Part shown: positions 7,965 through 16,039 of the stretch, piece by piece
Layout: every line of letters begins with the position of its first letter
Position numbering within the stretch: the first letter of the stretch is position 1
Origin: Xenophilus aerolatus
GTDB taxonomy: Bacteria > Pseudomonadota > Gammaproteobacteria > Burkholderiales > Burkholderiaceae_C
Assembly: GCA_030418545.1 (NCBI GenBank)
Contig: QAIB01000006.1
Location: 62,001-126,000, forward strand
Reading direction: 5' to 3'
Length of the DNA: 64,000 bases
The notes under the pieces: generated by a model
The model's input: the letters and a program-made list of their open reading frames with translations, nothing else
Database searches by the model: none
Told to the model about the DNA's origin: nothing
Made by a program: the position numbers and the translations under genes

Positions 7965-8885
7965 ATGACCACAGCTTCTTCCACGACCGCCCTCGCGCTG
8001 GCCGCCGCCGGTGCCATTCTCCTGGCCGGCTGCGCCTCCAAGTCCGGCGGCGCCGCCGCCGATGCCGGCGCACCCAAGGCCGCCGCGGCCGCGCCCAGCG
8101 CACCGCCGGCCCCGCCGCCGCCCCCGCCCCCGCCCGGCTATGCCGACATCGCGGCCGCCTTCGACGGCGGCAACCTCGCCAGCGCCCGCCAGGCACTGGT
8201 GGGCAAGAGCTTCCAGATCGACCTGCAACGCCCGGCCGCGCGCAACGCACCGGCCAGCAGCTGGGTCGCAAGCGAGGGCGATGCCGTGGGATTCCGCTGC
8301 CTCGTCACCGCGCCCAACTTCCGCGGCGGCCCGGTGACGGCCGAGGTGCGCGCCGTGCGCGTGGCCGGCAAGCAGAAGACGGTGGACCTGGCGCGTTGCG
8401 CCACCGCGGCCCCGCCCGCCGCGGCCGCTGCCCCTGCCGCCGCACCCGCAGCGGCAGCACCCGCCGCTGCCGCTGCCGCCGCCGGCGCGGGCACGGTCGG
8501 TGCCGGCAAGCCCGGCATGGATGCGCGCGGCAACGTGGTCGACTCGTCCAAGGTCGAGGCCGGCAGCGGCCGCACGGTGAAGGGCCTGAACGGCTACGAC
8601 GGCGAGATCACCGGCAACCCCGGCCCGGGCAGCAAGTTCGGCCAACTGCAGATCGGCATGTCGGCCTTCCAAGTCACGAGCCAGATCGGCCCGCCGACCG
8701 ACCAGGGCGCCTACATGACGGGCAAGGCCTGGATCCCCTTCTACTTCGGCGCCGACCGCCACCGCTTCGAGATGGTCTACAAGGGCCAGGGCCGCCTGAT
8801 CTTCGCCGGCGGCAGCATGGGCGACTTCAGCAACGGCTACCTGATCTGGATCATCCACAACCCGAACGAGCCGGGCACGCGCTGA
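7965..8885 (+). CDS. Putative lipoprotein with Ala/Pro-rich linkers
   Basis: The 306-aa product has a lipoprotein signal peptide with lipobox LLAGC near residue 21, so it should be acylated and anchored in the outer membrane. After a Pro run (residues ~50-58) comes a ~75-residue domain (YADIAAAFDGGNLASARQAL to VDLARC). A second Ala/Pro-rich linker follows (~residues 145-175), and then a ~120-residue C-terminal domain with GKAWIPFYFGADRHRFEMVY. I recognise no family. The linkers suggest two folded domains reaching into the periplasm. ATG 7965 is chosen because it starts the signal peptide; the frame is open upstream from 7884. Confidence 0.75.
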   Translation: MTTASSTTALALAAAGAILLAGCASKSGGAAADAGAPKAAAAAPSAPPAPPPPPPPPGYADIAAAFDGGNLASARQALVGKSFQIDLQRPAARNAPASSWVASEGDAVGFRCLVTAPNFRGGPVTAEVRAVRVAGKQKTVDLARCATAAPPAAAAAPAAAPAAAAPAAAAAAAGAGTVGAGKPGMDARGNVVDSSKVEAGSGRTVKGLNGYDGEITGNPGPGSKFGQLQIGMSAFQVTSQIGPPTDQGAYMTGKAWIPFYFGADRHRFEMVYKGQGRLIFAGGSMGDFSNGYLIWIIHNPNEPGTR

Positions 8886-8889
8886 GCGC

Positions 8890-9309
8890 TCAAGCCGGCC
8901 CGGCGTGACAGCAGACGCACAGCTTGTTGCCGTCCGGGTCCCGCACGTAGGCGCCGTAGTAGTTCGCGTGGTAGTGCGGACGCGGCCCTGGCGGCCCGTC
9001 GCAGCGCCCACCCAGCGACAGCGCCAGGGCATGCACCGCGTCGACGGTGCCGCGGTCGGGCGCGAGCAGCGCCACCATCTGGCCGTGGCCCGGCGTCGCG
9101 GGCTCGCCGTCGAAGGCCGTGCCCACCAGCAGCAGCGGCCGGTCGGCGTCGGCGGCCTGCCAGCCGCACCAGTGCTGCACCAGCGGCGGGCTCTCGCCGG
9201 CACGCTCGACGAAGCGCAGGCGATGGCCCAGCCGCGCCATCAGCGGTTCGTAGAAGGCAAAGGCGCGGTCGAAGTCGGTGACACCGATGAAGACATGGGA
9301 CAGCAGCAT
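8890..9309 (-). CDS. VOC (glyoxalase/bleomycin-resistance) family protein
   Basis: A 139-aa single-domain VOC protein: it begins LLSHVFIGVTDFDRAFAFYE and ends DPDGNKLCVCCH, the usual paired beta-alpha-beta module ends. Metal ligands would be His-5 and a Glu/His in the C-terminal half. No substrate can be inferred. The cluster of Cys near the C-terminus (KLCVCCH) is unusual in this family. It is convergent with the lipoprotein gene and separated from the next leftward operon by a hairpin. Confidence 0.85.
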   Translation of the reverse strand: MLLSHVFIGVTDFDRAFAFYEPLMARLGHRLRFVERAGESPPLVQHWCGWQAADADRPLLLVGTAFDGEPATPGHGQMVALLAPDRGTVDAVHALALSLGGRCDGPPGPRPHYHANYYGAYVRDPDGNKLCVCCHAGPA

Positions 9310-9368
9310 GGGCCGAGCTTAGGGGCCCGCGCGGTCCCTGCCTAGGCGTGTAGGATCAAAAGTGCAAT

Positions 9369-9403
9369 CGGCTGCAGCGCCCGCCGCACGGGCGCTGCAG
9401 CCG
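9369..9403 (-). terminator. Intrinsic terminator-like hairpin after the FAD oxidoreductase gene
   Basis: A perfect 15-bp stem (9369-9383 with 9389-9403) and 5-base loop lies just past the stop of the leftward gene ending at 9441. Read on the minus strand it is followed after a few bases by a CTTTT run. The stem length and purity suggest efficient termination of the upstream operon. Confidence 0.7.
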
Positions 9404-9405
9404 GA

Positions 9406-9425
9406 ATCGTCACGTTCGTGACGAT
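9406..9425. repeat. Palindrome CGTCACGTTCGTGACG, copy 1
   Basis: The perfect arms ATCGTCACG and CGTGACGAT flank a TT centre. A nearly identical 19-mer (one mismatch) recurs at 59555-59573, 50 kb away, also right after the end of a gene. It may be a protein-binding site or part of a dispersed repeat. Confidence 0.55.
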
Positions 9426-9440
9426 CTCCCGCGGGGCGAT

Positions 9441-10787
9441 TCAGCGGTCCAGATCGGCGCCGTCAGCGCGCAGCTTCGCCTGCAGCGCTGGCACGTCGAC
9501 GTCCGCAAAGGAGCCGCTGCCCAGCGTCGCCGCCGCCGTGCCGGCCGCCTGCCCCATCACGAAGCAGCCGCCGCTGGCGCGCGCCGCCGACTGGCCCTCG
9601 TGCGTCATCGACGCACAGCGCCCGGCCACCAGCAGGTTGTCGACCGCCTGGGGCACCAGCATGCGCCAGGGCAGGTGGTTGTAGGCGTTGTCGGCATCGC
9701 GCGTGAAGGCCCATTCGATGCGGCCGTCGGCATGCATCTCCATCGGCCAGGCATTGAGGCCGATGACGTCGTCGAACTTCGCGCTCGACAGGATGTCCTC
9801 CCCGGCCAGCGCGTAGGCCCCTTCGATGCGGCGCGTCTCGCGGATGCCGACCTGCGGCGCGATTTCGACGATGGCCGATTGCGCGAAGCCCGGCACCTCG
9901 GCCTTCAGGAAGCGGAAGTATTCGGCGATCTGGCGCCGGCCCTCGAGCTCGCCCTCGCTCAGCTCGCGCGCATCGACGCCGTTCATCGCCTTGCCCTGCG
10001 CATTGCGGATCTGCGTGACGTTGGCGCGCCATTCGCGCGGATCGATGTTGGGCCGCAGGATCGCACCCTCGCGCGGGAACCTGTAGGTGCCCGGCTTCGC
10101 CGCCTCGACCTCGGCCATGCGTTCGTTGATGGCCTTGAACTCGCCCACCGACGCCAGCGCGGGCTGCGCGTCGACCTGGCCGATGCGGAACATGGTGGTG
10201 GGGAACAGGCCGCTGCCGTGCCCGTCGCCCACGGCGAAGGGCACGCCGGCGAAGGCGGCCACGTCGGCGTCGCCGCTGGCGTCGATCACGGCGTTGGCGC
10301 GGATCGCCTGGCGGCCGGACTTGGTCTCGACCACCAGGGCCTGCACGCGGCTGCCCTCCATCAGCACCGCCGCCGCCCAGGCGTGGAAGAGCAGCTCGAC
10401 GCCCGCGGCCGCCATGAGCTGGTCGGCTGCGATCTTGTAGACCGAGGTGTCGTACGAGCGCACGCGGATGCGCCCGCCCATGCCGTCCTGCGGCTTGTTG
10501 AGGCCGCCCAGCGCGTCGATGCGCGCGAGCAGCTCGTCGGCCACGCCGTGCACCAGCTGCTGCATCTCGCCACCCCGCTTGCCGTACAGGCCCGCGAAGT
10601 TGGTGACGCCTCCCGCCGTGCCCATGCCGCCGAGAAAGCCGTAGCGCTCGACCAGCAGCGTGCGCGCGCCGTGCTTCGCCGCGCTGACCGCGGCCGCGAT
10701 GCCGGCCGGGCCGCCACCGACCACGACGACGTCGTAGTCGCCGAACACCGGCAGCGACCGTGCCGGTTCTTGAAGGACAGAACTCAT
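9441..10787 (-). CDS. FAD-dependent oxidoreductase (FAD_oxidored family)
   Basis: A 448-aa flavoprotein. The N-terminal FAD-binding Rossmann motif is VVVVGGGPAGIAAAVSAAKHG near residue 20, followed by GFLGGMGTAGGV, the signature of the FAD_oxidored/CoB-CoM reductase-A-like group. A second FAD contact, VIDASGDADVAAFAG, is near residue 188, and the C-terminal VDNLLVAGRCASMTHEGQ closes the FAD site. Reaction unknown. It is the last gene of the leftward operon that starts with the flavin monooxygenase at 14333 and includes two Bug receptors, so it probably acts on the same imported acid. Confidence 0.85.
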   Translation of the reverse strand: MSSVLQEPARSLPVFGDYDVVVVGGGPAGIAAAVSAAKHGARTLLVERYGFLGGMGTAGGVTNFAGLYGKRGGEMQQLVHGVADELLARIDALGGLNKPQDGMGGRIRVRSYDTSVYKIAADQLMAAAGVELLFHAWAAAVLMEGSRVQALVVETKSGRQAIRANAVIDASGDADVAAFAGVPFAVGDGHGSGLFPTTMFRIGQVDAQPALASVGEFKAINERMAEVEAAKPGTYRFPREGAILRPNIDPREWRANVTQIRNAQGKAMNGVDARELSEGELEGRRQIAEYFRFLKAEVPGFAQSAIVEIAPQVGIRETRRIEGAYALAGEDILSSAKFDDVIGLNAWPMEMHADGRIEWAFTRDADNAYNHLPWRMLVPQAVDNLLVAGRCASMTHEGQSAARASGGCFVMGQAAGTAAATLGSGSFADVDVPALQAKLRADGADLDR

Positions 10788-10833
10788 GGAAACCTCAACG
10801 ATGGGACAGCGGCGCCTTCATTGGCAAGCGAAG

Positions 10834-10945
10834 CGAAGCCGGTTCGGGGACACCCACGGAACCGGCTTTGCCGGGCCGTCGGGTGTGCCCCCCAGTGGGG
10901 GGTATCGGCTGCCACACGAAGTGAGGCAGCCAAACGGGGGGCGTC
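10834..10945 (+). repeat. Dispersed hairpin repeat (family B), copy 2
   Basis: It fills the gap between the FAD oxidoreductase and the Bug gene. It contains AAGCCGGTTC (10836-10845) with GAACCGGCTT (10859-10868), CCCCCC (10888-10893) with GGGGGG (10897-10902), and GGCTGCC (10907-10913) with GGCAGCC (10925-10931). Hairpin order and flanking bases match copy 1 at 5413-5510. It interrupts an otherwise tight operon and may attenuate or process the transcript. Confidence 0.7.
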
Positions 10946-10947
10946 GA

Positions 10948-11919
10948 TTATTGGATTTTGATGCCGCGCGACTGGATGATCTTGGTCATGATGGCCGCCT
11001 CGTCCTGCACGCGCAGGCGCATGCCTTCGGGCGAGGTGCCCACCGGCTGCCAGCCGCGGTCGAACAGCGATTGGCGCACCTCGGGCATCTTCATGACCTG
11101 GGCCACCGCGTCGGTGATGCGGGCGCGCGCGGCCGGCGACAGCTTGGCCGGGCCGAGCAGTGCGGTCCACACCTCGAGGTTGGCGTCCTTCACGCCCAGG
11201 TCGGCCAGCGGGACGTAGTCGGGTGCCAGGGTGCTGCGGCCGCTGGTCAGGCCGATGGCCTTGACCTTGCCGGCCTTGACCTGCGGGATCGCGATGCCCG
11301 GCGGCACCAGCGCCATCTGGATCTGACCGCCGACCATGGCCGTCACCACCTGGGGGTTGCCGGCGTAGGGCACATGCTGGGCCTGCAGGCCGGGCAGCCG
11401 GCTCTTGATGAGCTCCATGCCCAGGTGGCCCACCGAGCCCACGCCGACGGAGCCGTAATTCCACTTGTCGCCCGAGGCCTTGGCCGCGTCGAGAAAAGCC
11501 TTGCCCGAGGGCAGGTCGTTGGTGGCGATCAGCACCAGCGGCGCGGTGGCGATGAGCGAGAGGTAGCTGAAGTCCTTGGCCGGGTCGTAGGGCAGCGTCG
11601 GGTACAGCATCTTCGACGAGGTGAGATTGCCGTTGATGACCATGCCCAGCGTGTGATCGTCGGTGGCCTTGGCCACCGTGTCGGCCGCGATGTTGCCGGA
11701 GGCGCCCGGCTTGTTGTCGACCACCACCGGCTGGCCCAGCAGCTTGGCCAGCGGGTCGGCAATGGTGCGTGCGGCGATGTCGGGCGTCGAGCCGCCAGGG
11801 AAGCCGACCACCAGCCGGATCGGCTTGGTGGGCCAGGCGGTCTGCGCCGACGCGGACCAGGGCAGGGCGACGGCGAGGCCGCAGGCGGCGGCAAGAAGCG
11901 CTCTCTTGGAATGCTGCAT
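10948..11919 (-). CDS. Bug-family (TctC-like) periplasmic solute receptor
   Basis: The 323-aa product has a signal peptide cleaved after WSASA and a mature start TAWPTKPIRLVVGFPGGSTPD, the Bug binding-site loop. The Bug-typical ADGYT segment is altered to DDHTLGM. LPYDPAKDFSYLS and a VPYAGNPQ ligand loop are present. Start ATG at 11919; the frame is open upstream but lacks a signal peptide there. It is third in the leftward operon, directly after another Bug gene. Bug receptors bind carboxylic acids and feed TctAB-type permeases, which are not in this window. Confidence 0.9.
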   Translation of the reverse strand: MQHSKRALLAAACGLAVALPWSASAQTAWPTKPIRLVVGFPGGSTPDIAARTIADPLAKLLGQPVVVDNKPGASGNIAADTVAKATDDHTLGMVINGNLTSSKMLYPTLPYDPAKDFSYLSLIATAPLVLIATNDLPSGKAFLDAAKASGDKWNYGSVGVGSVGHLGMELIKSRLPGLQAQHVPYAGNPQVVTAMVGGQIQMALVPPGIAIPQVKAGKVKAIGLTSGRSTLAPDYVPLADLGVKDANLEVWTALLGPAKLSPAARARITDAVAQVMKMPEVRQSLFDRGWQPVGTSPEGMRLRVQDEAAIMTKIIQSRGIKIQ

Positions 11920-12007
11920 GGAGTTCAGTGAGGGAAAAAAGGGGAGAGAGAAAAGTAAAAGCGAGCCGGAGGCTCGCGGGATGCAAGAAAGGCGCCGGCC
12001 CGGCGCG

Positions 12008-13003
12008 CTACTCGAGGCTGATGTTGCCACGCCGGACCAGCTCTCCGTAGGTCTTCGACTTGATCTCGGCCTGGCGCTCGATCTCCTCGGGCGACCAGGC
12101 CAGCGGTTCGAATGCGAAAGTATCGAATCGGGCGCGGATCTCGGGGTCGGCGATGACCTTCGCCACGTCCGCGTTGATCTTCGCCTTCACCGCCGCGGGC
12201 ACGCCCTTGGGCGCCACCAGCGAGACGAAGGAGTTCACCTCCAGCCCGGCCGGGCCGCCGGATTCGCCGATGGTCGGCACGTCGGGCATCTGCGGCACGC
12301 GCTTGAGGGTGGCGACGGCGATGTACTTGAGCTTGCCGGCCTTGTAGATGCCCTGGCTCGAAGGGATGCTGGCGAAGGCCCACGGCACCTCGCCGGTGCC
12401 GACGTTCGAATACAGCTGCGAGACCTCGCGATAAGGCGCGTGGTTCTCCTGGAGGCCGGCCAGCGCGTCGAGCTGCTGCCCGCCCAGGTGGCCCGGGCTG
12501 CCCACGCCCCAGGAGCCGTACGTGATCTGCCCCGGCTGCGCCTTCGCGTCGGCGATCAGCTCCTTCATGCTGTTCCACTTCGACTGGCTGCTCACGGCCA
12601 CGAAGAAGGGCGTGCGAAAGAGCGAGGCGACCGGGTCGAAGTGCTGCAGCGGCACGAAGTTGCGCGACTTGTACAGGTGCGGCAGCGCGCCCAGGTGCTC
12701 GCTGTCCAGCTGCAGCAGGGTGTAGCCGTCGGGCGCGGCGCGGCGGGCCGCGTCGATGGCGATGAAGCCGCCGCCGCCGGGCTTGTTCTCGATCGTGACG
12801 CGCTGATTCCACAGTTTGCCGAGCTTGTCGCTCACCAGCCGCAGCACCGCGTCGGGCCCGCTGCCGGCGGCGAAGGGCGTGACGATGACGACCGGCTTGC
12901 TCGGGAAGTCCGTGGCCTGGGCAAAGGCGTGCGGCATGCCGGCCGCGGCCAGCAAGGCAACGCCGCCCACGAGGGCGCGGCGGCGGGCAGGGGAAGAGGA
13001 CAT
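12008..13003 (-). CDS. Bug-family (TctC-like) periplasmic solute receptor
   Basis: 331 aa. The signal peptide begins with an Arg-rich n-region (PARRRALVGG) and is cleaved after HAFA. The mature part has FPSKPVVIVTPFAAGSGPD, the APDGYT segment and VPQMPDVPTIGESG, all classic Bug features. It lies 67 bases after the flavin monooxygenase gene and 88 before the second Bug gene. It probably recognises the monooxygenase substrate, such as a hydroxybenzoate. The ATG at 13003 is preceded by CTCCTGGAG-like sequence on the minus strand. Confidence 0.9.
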   Translation of the reverse strand: MSSSPARRRALVGGVALLAAAGMPHAFAQATDFPSKPVVIVTPFAAGSGPDAVLRLVSDKLGKLWNQRVTIENKPGGGGFIAIDAARRAAPDGYTLLQLDSEHLGALPHLYKSRNFVPLQHFDPVASLFRTPFFVAVSSQSKWNSMKELIADAKAQPGQITYGSWGVGSPGHLGGQQLDALAGLQENHAPYREVSQLYSNVGTGEVPWAFASIPSSQGIYKAGKLKYIAVATLKRVPQMPDVPTIGESGGPAGLEVNSFVSLVAPKGVPAAVKAKINADVAKVIADPEIRARFDTFAFEPLAWSPEEIERQAEIKSKTYGELVRRGNISLE

Positions 13004-13070
13004 GGGAAGAAGTCTCCAGGAGTTGTTCGAGAACGGCGGCGAAGGTCGGCGGCGCCGCGCGGCGCCGGGC

Positions 13071-14333
13071 TCACGCGGCGGTGGCAGCCGGCACCGGCAT
13101 AGCCGGGCGGAGCGCCGCGGGCGCATCGTCCAGGCAACGCTCCGGACGCCACGCATACAGCCACTCGACCGCATCGTAAAAGCGTTCGGGCGTGCGGCCC
13201 ACCCAGAGGCTGTTGCGCACGAGACGCTCCACGCCCTTCGCGTGGTACAGGCGCCCCATCTCGCGCACCGACAGCACCACGCGCGCGGTGCGGGCCACGC
13301 GGGCCGACTCGTACAGGCGGAAGGCGGCGGGCAGGTCGAAGTCGCAGGCCTTCACCGCCTCGCCCAGCGTCACCGCGTCCTCGATCGCCATGCAGGCGCC
13401 CTGCGCGAGGTACTGCATCATGGGATGCGCCGCATCGCCCAGCAGCGTGGCGGGGCCCTCGCCCCAGCGCTCGATCGGGTCGCGGTCGGCGGTGCTCCAG
13501 CGGCGCCACGAAGTGGGCCGGTCCAGCAGCTGGCGCGGCCGTGCGTGCACGCCCTCGAAGTAGGACATCACCTCGGCCTTGCTGCCCTCGGTGACGCCCC
13601 ACTCTTCCCGGTCCCGGCTGTGGAAGGTGACGACCAGGTTGTACTGCTGGCCGTCGCGCAGCGGGTAGTGCACCAGGTGGCAGTTCGGGCCGGCCCACAC
13701 CACGGGCGCGTTCCAGCGCAGGTCGGCGGGCATGTCGGCCACCGGCACCACGGCGCGGTAGACCACGTGGCCCGACACCCGCGGCGCGTCGCCCACCAGG
13801 TGGCCGCGCACCACCGACTTGACGCCGTCGCAGCCGACGATCGCGTCGGCCTTGAAGCGCCGGCCGTCGCGGGTCACGGCCAGCACGCCGGGCGTGCCGA
13901 TCTCCAGCGCCTCCACATGCGCCGACGTGTGCAGGCGGATGAGCGGATGCGCGAGCACCGCCTGGTGGATGGCGCCGTGCAGGTCGGCACGGTGGCTCAC
14001 GGCATAGGGGTTGCCGAAGCGGCGGCGGAAGGCCTCGCCCACCGGCACCGAGGCGACCTCGCTGCAGTCGACGGCGTCCATCATGACCAGCCGTTCGGTG
14101 AAGACCGAGCCGCGGCGCACCGCCTCGCCCACGCCCAGCGCATCGAGCGCGGCGAAGGCGTTGGGGCCGAGCTGCAGGCCGGCGCCGATTTCGCCGATGG
14201 CGCTGCTCTGTTCGAGCAGGTCCACCGACACGCCCAGGCGCGCCAGCGCCAGGGCCGCGGACATGCCGCCGATGCCGCCGCCGACGAGCAGGACCGTGGG
14301 CCGCGCGGCCGCGGAGGAAGTGAGGGGATTCAT
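13071..14333 (-). CDS. FAD-dependent aromatic monooxygenase, 3-hydroxybenzoate 6-hydroxylase-like
   Basis: A 420-aa group A flavin hydroxylase. FAD motif GGGIGGMSAALALARLG is near residue 17, the DG motif is CDGVKSVVRGHL near 165, and the GD motif is LLGDAAHPMMQYLAQG near 297, followed by ACMAIEDAVTLGEA. The C-terminal RTPERFYDAVEWLYAW is characteristic of 3-hydroxybenzoate 6-hydroxylases, which use NADH and O2 to make gentisate. Salicylate 1-hydroxylase or 6-hydroxynicotinate hydroxylase activity is a weaker alternative. It heads an operon with two Bug receptors and is divergent from a LysR regulator. No gentisate dioxygenase is in the window. Confidence 0.82.
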   Translation of the reverse strand: MNPLTSSAAARPTVLLVGGGIGGMSAALALARLGVSVDLLEQSSAIGEIGAGLQLGPNAFAALDALGVGEAVRRGSVFTERLVMMDAVDCSEVASVPVGEAFRRRFGNPYAVSHRADLHGAIHQAVLAHPLIRLHTSAHVEALEIGTPGVLAVTRDGRRFKADAIVGCDGVKSVVRGHLVGDAPRVSGHVVYRAVVPVADMPADLRWNAPVVWAGPNCHLVHYPLRDGQQYNLVVTFHSRDREEWGVTEGSKAEVMSYFEGVHARPRQLLDRPTSWRRWSTADRDPIERWGEGPATLLGDAAHPMMQYLAQGACMAIEDAVTLGEAVKACDFDLPAAFRLYESARVARTARVVLSVREMGRLYHAKGVERLVRNSLWVGRTPERFYDAVEWLYAWRPERCLDDAPAALRPAMPVPAATAA

Positions 14334-14403
14334 GCGTGTCTCCTGAAGGCGCGCGGCCACTCGCGCCGCTGCCAGTGCACGCATTGTTGGCAGGCCCCAC
14401 TAT

Positions 14404-14414
14404 CGCTTCAAGCG
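14404..14414. promoter_or_regulatory. Candidate LysR-box inverted repeat in divergent promoter region
   Basis: CGCTT-C-AAGCG is an 11-base inverted repeat in the 115 bases between the monooxygenase and the lysR gene. LysR regulators usually bind such T-N11-A type dyads between divergent genes. A short ATCG/CGAT dyad lies further right, around 14433-14447. Confidence 0.4.
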
Positions 14415-14448
14415 CTCAGCCGGATACTGCCCATCGCGTTTTTCGATA

Positions 14449-15354
14449 ATGTCCGTCATGGCCAAGCTCGACCTGGAATGGATCGCCGTCTTCGACGAGG
14501 TCTACAAGACCGCCAGCGTGACGCGCGCGGCCGACCGCCTGGGCATCGCGCAGGCGGCGGCCAGCACCATGCTCAACAAGCTGCGCCTGCACTTCGGCGA
14601 CCGGCTCTTCATCCGCACCGCGCAAGGCATGCTGCCCACGCCGCATGCGCAGCGCGTGTACCCCTACCTGCGCGAGGTGCTGGCGCAGCTCGAACTGGCC
14701 CAGGGCAGCCGCGCCGGCTTCGTGCCCGCGCAGGCCGAGCGGAGCTTTCGCATCTGCATGACGGACATCAGCGAGGTGGTGCTGCTGCCGGCGCTGCTGG
14801 ACCACCTGCGCCATCACGCGCCGGGCGTGCAGATCGAGACCGAGATCATCTCCAGCGACAGCCCGCGGCGCCTCGAGGACGGCGCGGTGGACCTGGCGGT
14901 GGGTTTCATGCCCCAGCTGGACGCCGGCTTCTACCAGCAGACGCTGTTCATGCAGAAGTTCGTCTGCCTGGCGTCGCAGAGCCATCCGCGCATCGACGGG
15001 CGCCTGACTCGCCGACGCTTCGAGGCCGAGGCGCATGCCGTAGTGGCCACCTCGGGCACCGGCCACGCGATCGTCGACAAGACCCTCGCACGCCTGGGCG
15101 TCAAGCGGCAGGTGGTGGTGCGCCTGTCGGGCTTCCTGAGCGTGGCGCGCATCGTGGCGCACACCGAGCTGCTGGTGATCGTGCCCTCCATCCTGGGCGA
15201 GATCCTGGCCACCCAGGAGCCGGTGCAGCGGCTGGAGCTGCCCTTCGCGCTGCCGGCCTACGCGGTCAAGCAGCACTGGCACGCCCGCTTCCATGCCGAC
15301 GCCGGCAACGCCTGGTTGCGGCGCACCCTGGCGCAGCTCTTCGGCGGCGGCTGA
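14449..15354 (+). CDS. LysR-family transcriptional regulator (NagR/DntR-like)
   Basis: 301 aa with an N-terminal winged HTH (TASVTRAADRLGIAQAAASTMLNKLR, residues ~22-47). The C-terminal periplasmic-binding-like effector domain contains FRICMTDISEVVLLPALL, close to the NahR/NagR/DntR group that responds to salicylate-like aromatics. It is divergent from the hydroxybenzoate-type monooxygenase operon, so it most likely activates it with its aromatic substrate as effector. Two in-frame ATGs (14449 and 14458) are possible starts. Confidence 0.92.
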   Translation: MSVMAKLDLEWIAVFDEVYKTASVTRAADRLGIAQAAASTMLNKLRLHFGDRLFIRTAQGMLPTPHAQRVYPYLREVLAQLELAQGSRAGFVPAQAERSFRICMTDISEVVLLPALLDHLRHHAPGVQIETEIISSDSPRRLEDGAVDLAVGFMPQLDAGFYQQTLFMQKFVCLASQSHPRIDGRLTRRRFEAEAHAVVATSGTGHAIVDKTLARLGVKRQVVVRLSGFLSVARIVAHTELLVIVPSILGEILATQEPVQRLELPFALPAYAVKQHWHARFHADAGNAWLRRTLAQLFGGG

Positions 15355-15452
15355 GCCGTTCCGACGTCCGTCGGCGCCGTGGCGACGGACGGCACCCGGC
15401 GCGTGGCCGGCGCTCGCATAATCGCGCCCACCTCCACCCCCGAAGGCGCCCC

Positions 15453-15908
15453 ATGTCGTCGATCACCCTCCGCTTCCTCGCCGAACCCAGCACCGTCAAT
15501 TTCGGCGGCAAGGTGCACGGCGGCACCGTCATGAAGTGGATCGACGAGGCCGGCTATGCCTGCGCCACGAGCTGGTCGCACAACTACTGCGTCACGGTCT
15601 TCATCGGCAGCATCCGCTTCCACCGCCCGATCATGATCGGCGACCTGGTCGAGGTCGAGGCCCGGCTCGCCTACACCGGCAACACCAGCATGAACATCTC
15701 GGTCGAGGTGCGCAGCGGCGACATGAAGGGCGGGCAGATGACCAAGACCACCGAGTGCCTGATCGTCTTCGTGGCCGTCGATTCGCACGGGCGGCCGCTG
15801 CCGGTCGACGCGTTCGTGCCCGGCACGCCGGGCGAGATGGCCCTGGCGGAGCGGGCGCGCGCTCACCTCGAGTCCGCCAAGTCGGTGGCGGCCTCCAACG
15901 CCGCCTGA
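15453..15908 (+). CDS. Acyl-CoA thioesterase, hotdog fold (YciA/BFIT-type)
   Basis: 151 aa, a single hotdog domain. N-GGKVHGGTVMKWIDEAGYACA is the helix that carries the catalytic Asp in YciA-type thioesterases, and SIRFHRPIMIGDLVEVEARL forms the central strand pair. It hydrolyses acyl-CoA thioesters in the cytoplasm; chain length is unknown. The ATG at 15453 is 98 bases after lysR with no obvious link to it. The C-terminal tail after residue ~130 is Ala-rich and probably disordered. Confidence 0.88.
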   Translation: MSSITLRFLAEPSTVNFGGKVHGGTVMKWIDEAGYACATSWSHNYCVTVFIGSIRFHRPIMIGDLVEVEARLAYTGNTSMNISVEVRSGDMKGGQMTKTTECLIVFVAVDSHGRPLPVDAFVPGTPGEMALAERARAHLESAKSVAASNAA

Positions 15909-16039
15909 ACCGACGCATCGCCTGGGCTTCGCGGCCCCGACGCACGGGCCGTCGTCGGGGCGACGCACCTGTCGATCCCGTGTCGCGGGCATCGATGAGA
16001 ATGCGCCCCTTCTTCACCAACCTTCGTCAGAGAGTAGCA

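Noticed and set aside
12816-15452. Long plus-strand open frame antisense to the Bug, monooxygenase and LysR region
   Set aside because: High-GC shadow frame; only its end (15453-15908) is a real gene with its own ATG and hotdog domain.
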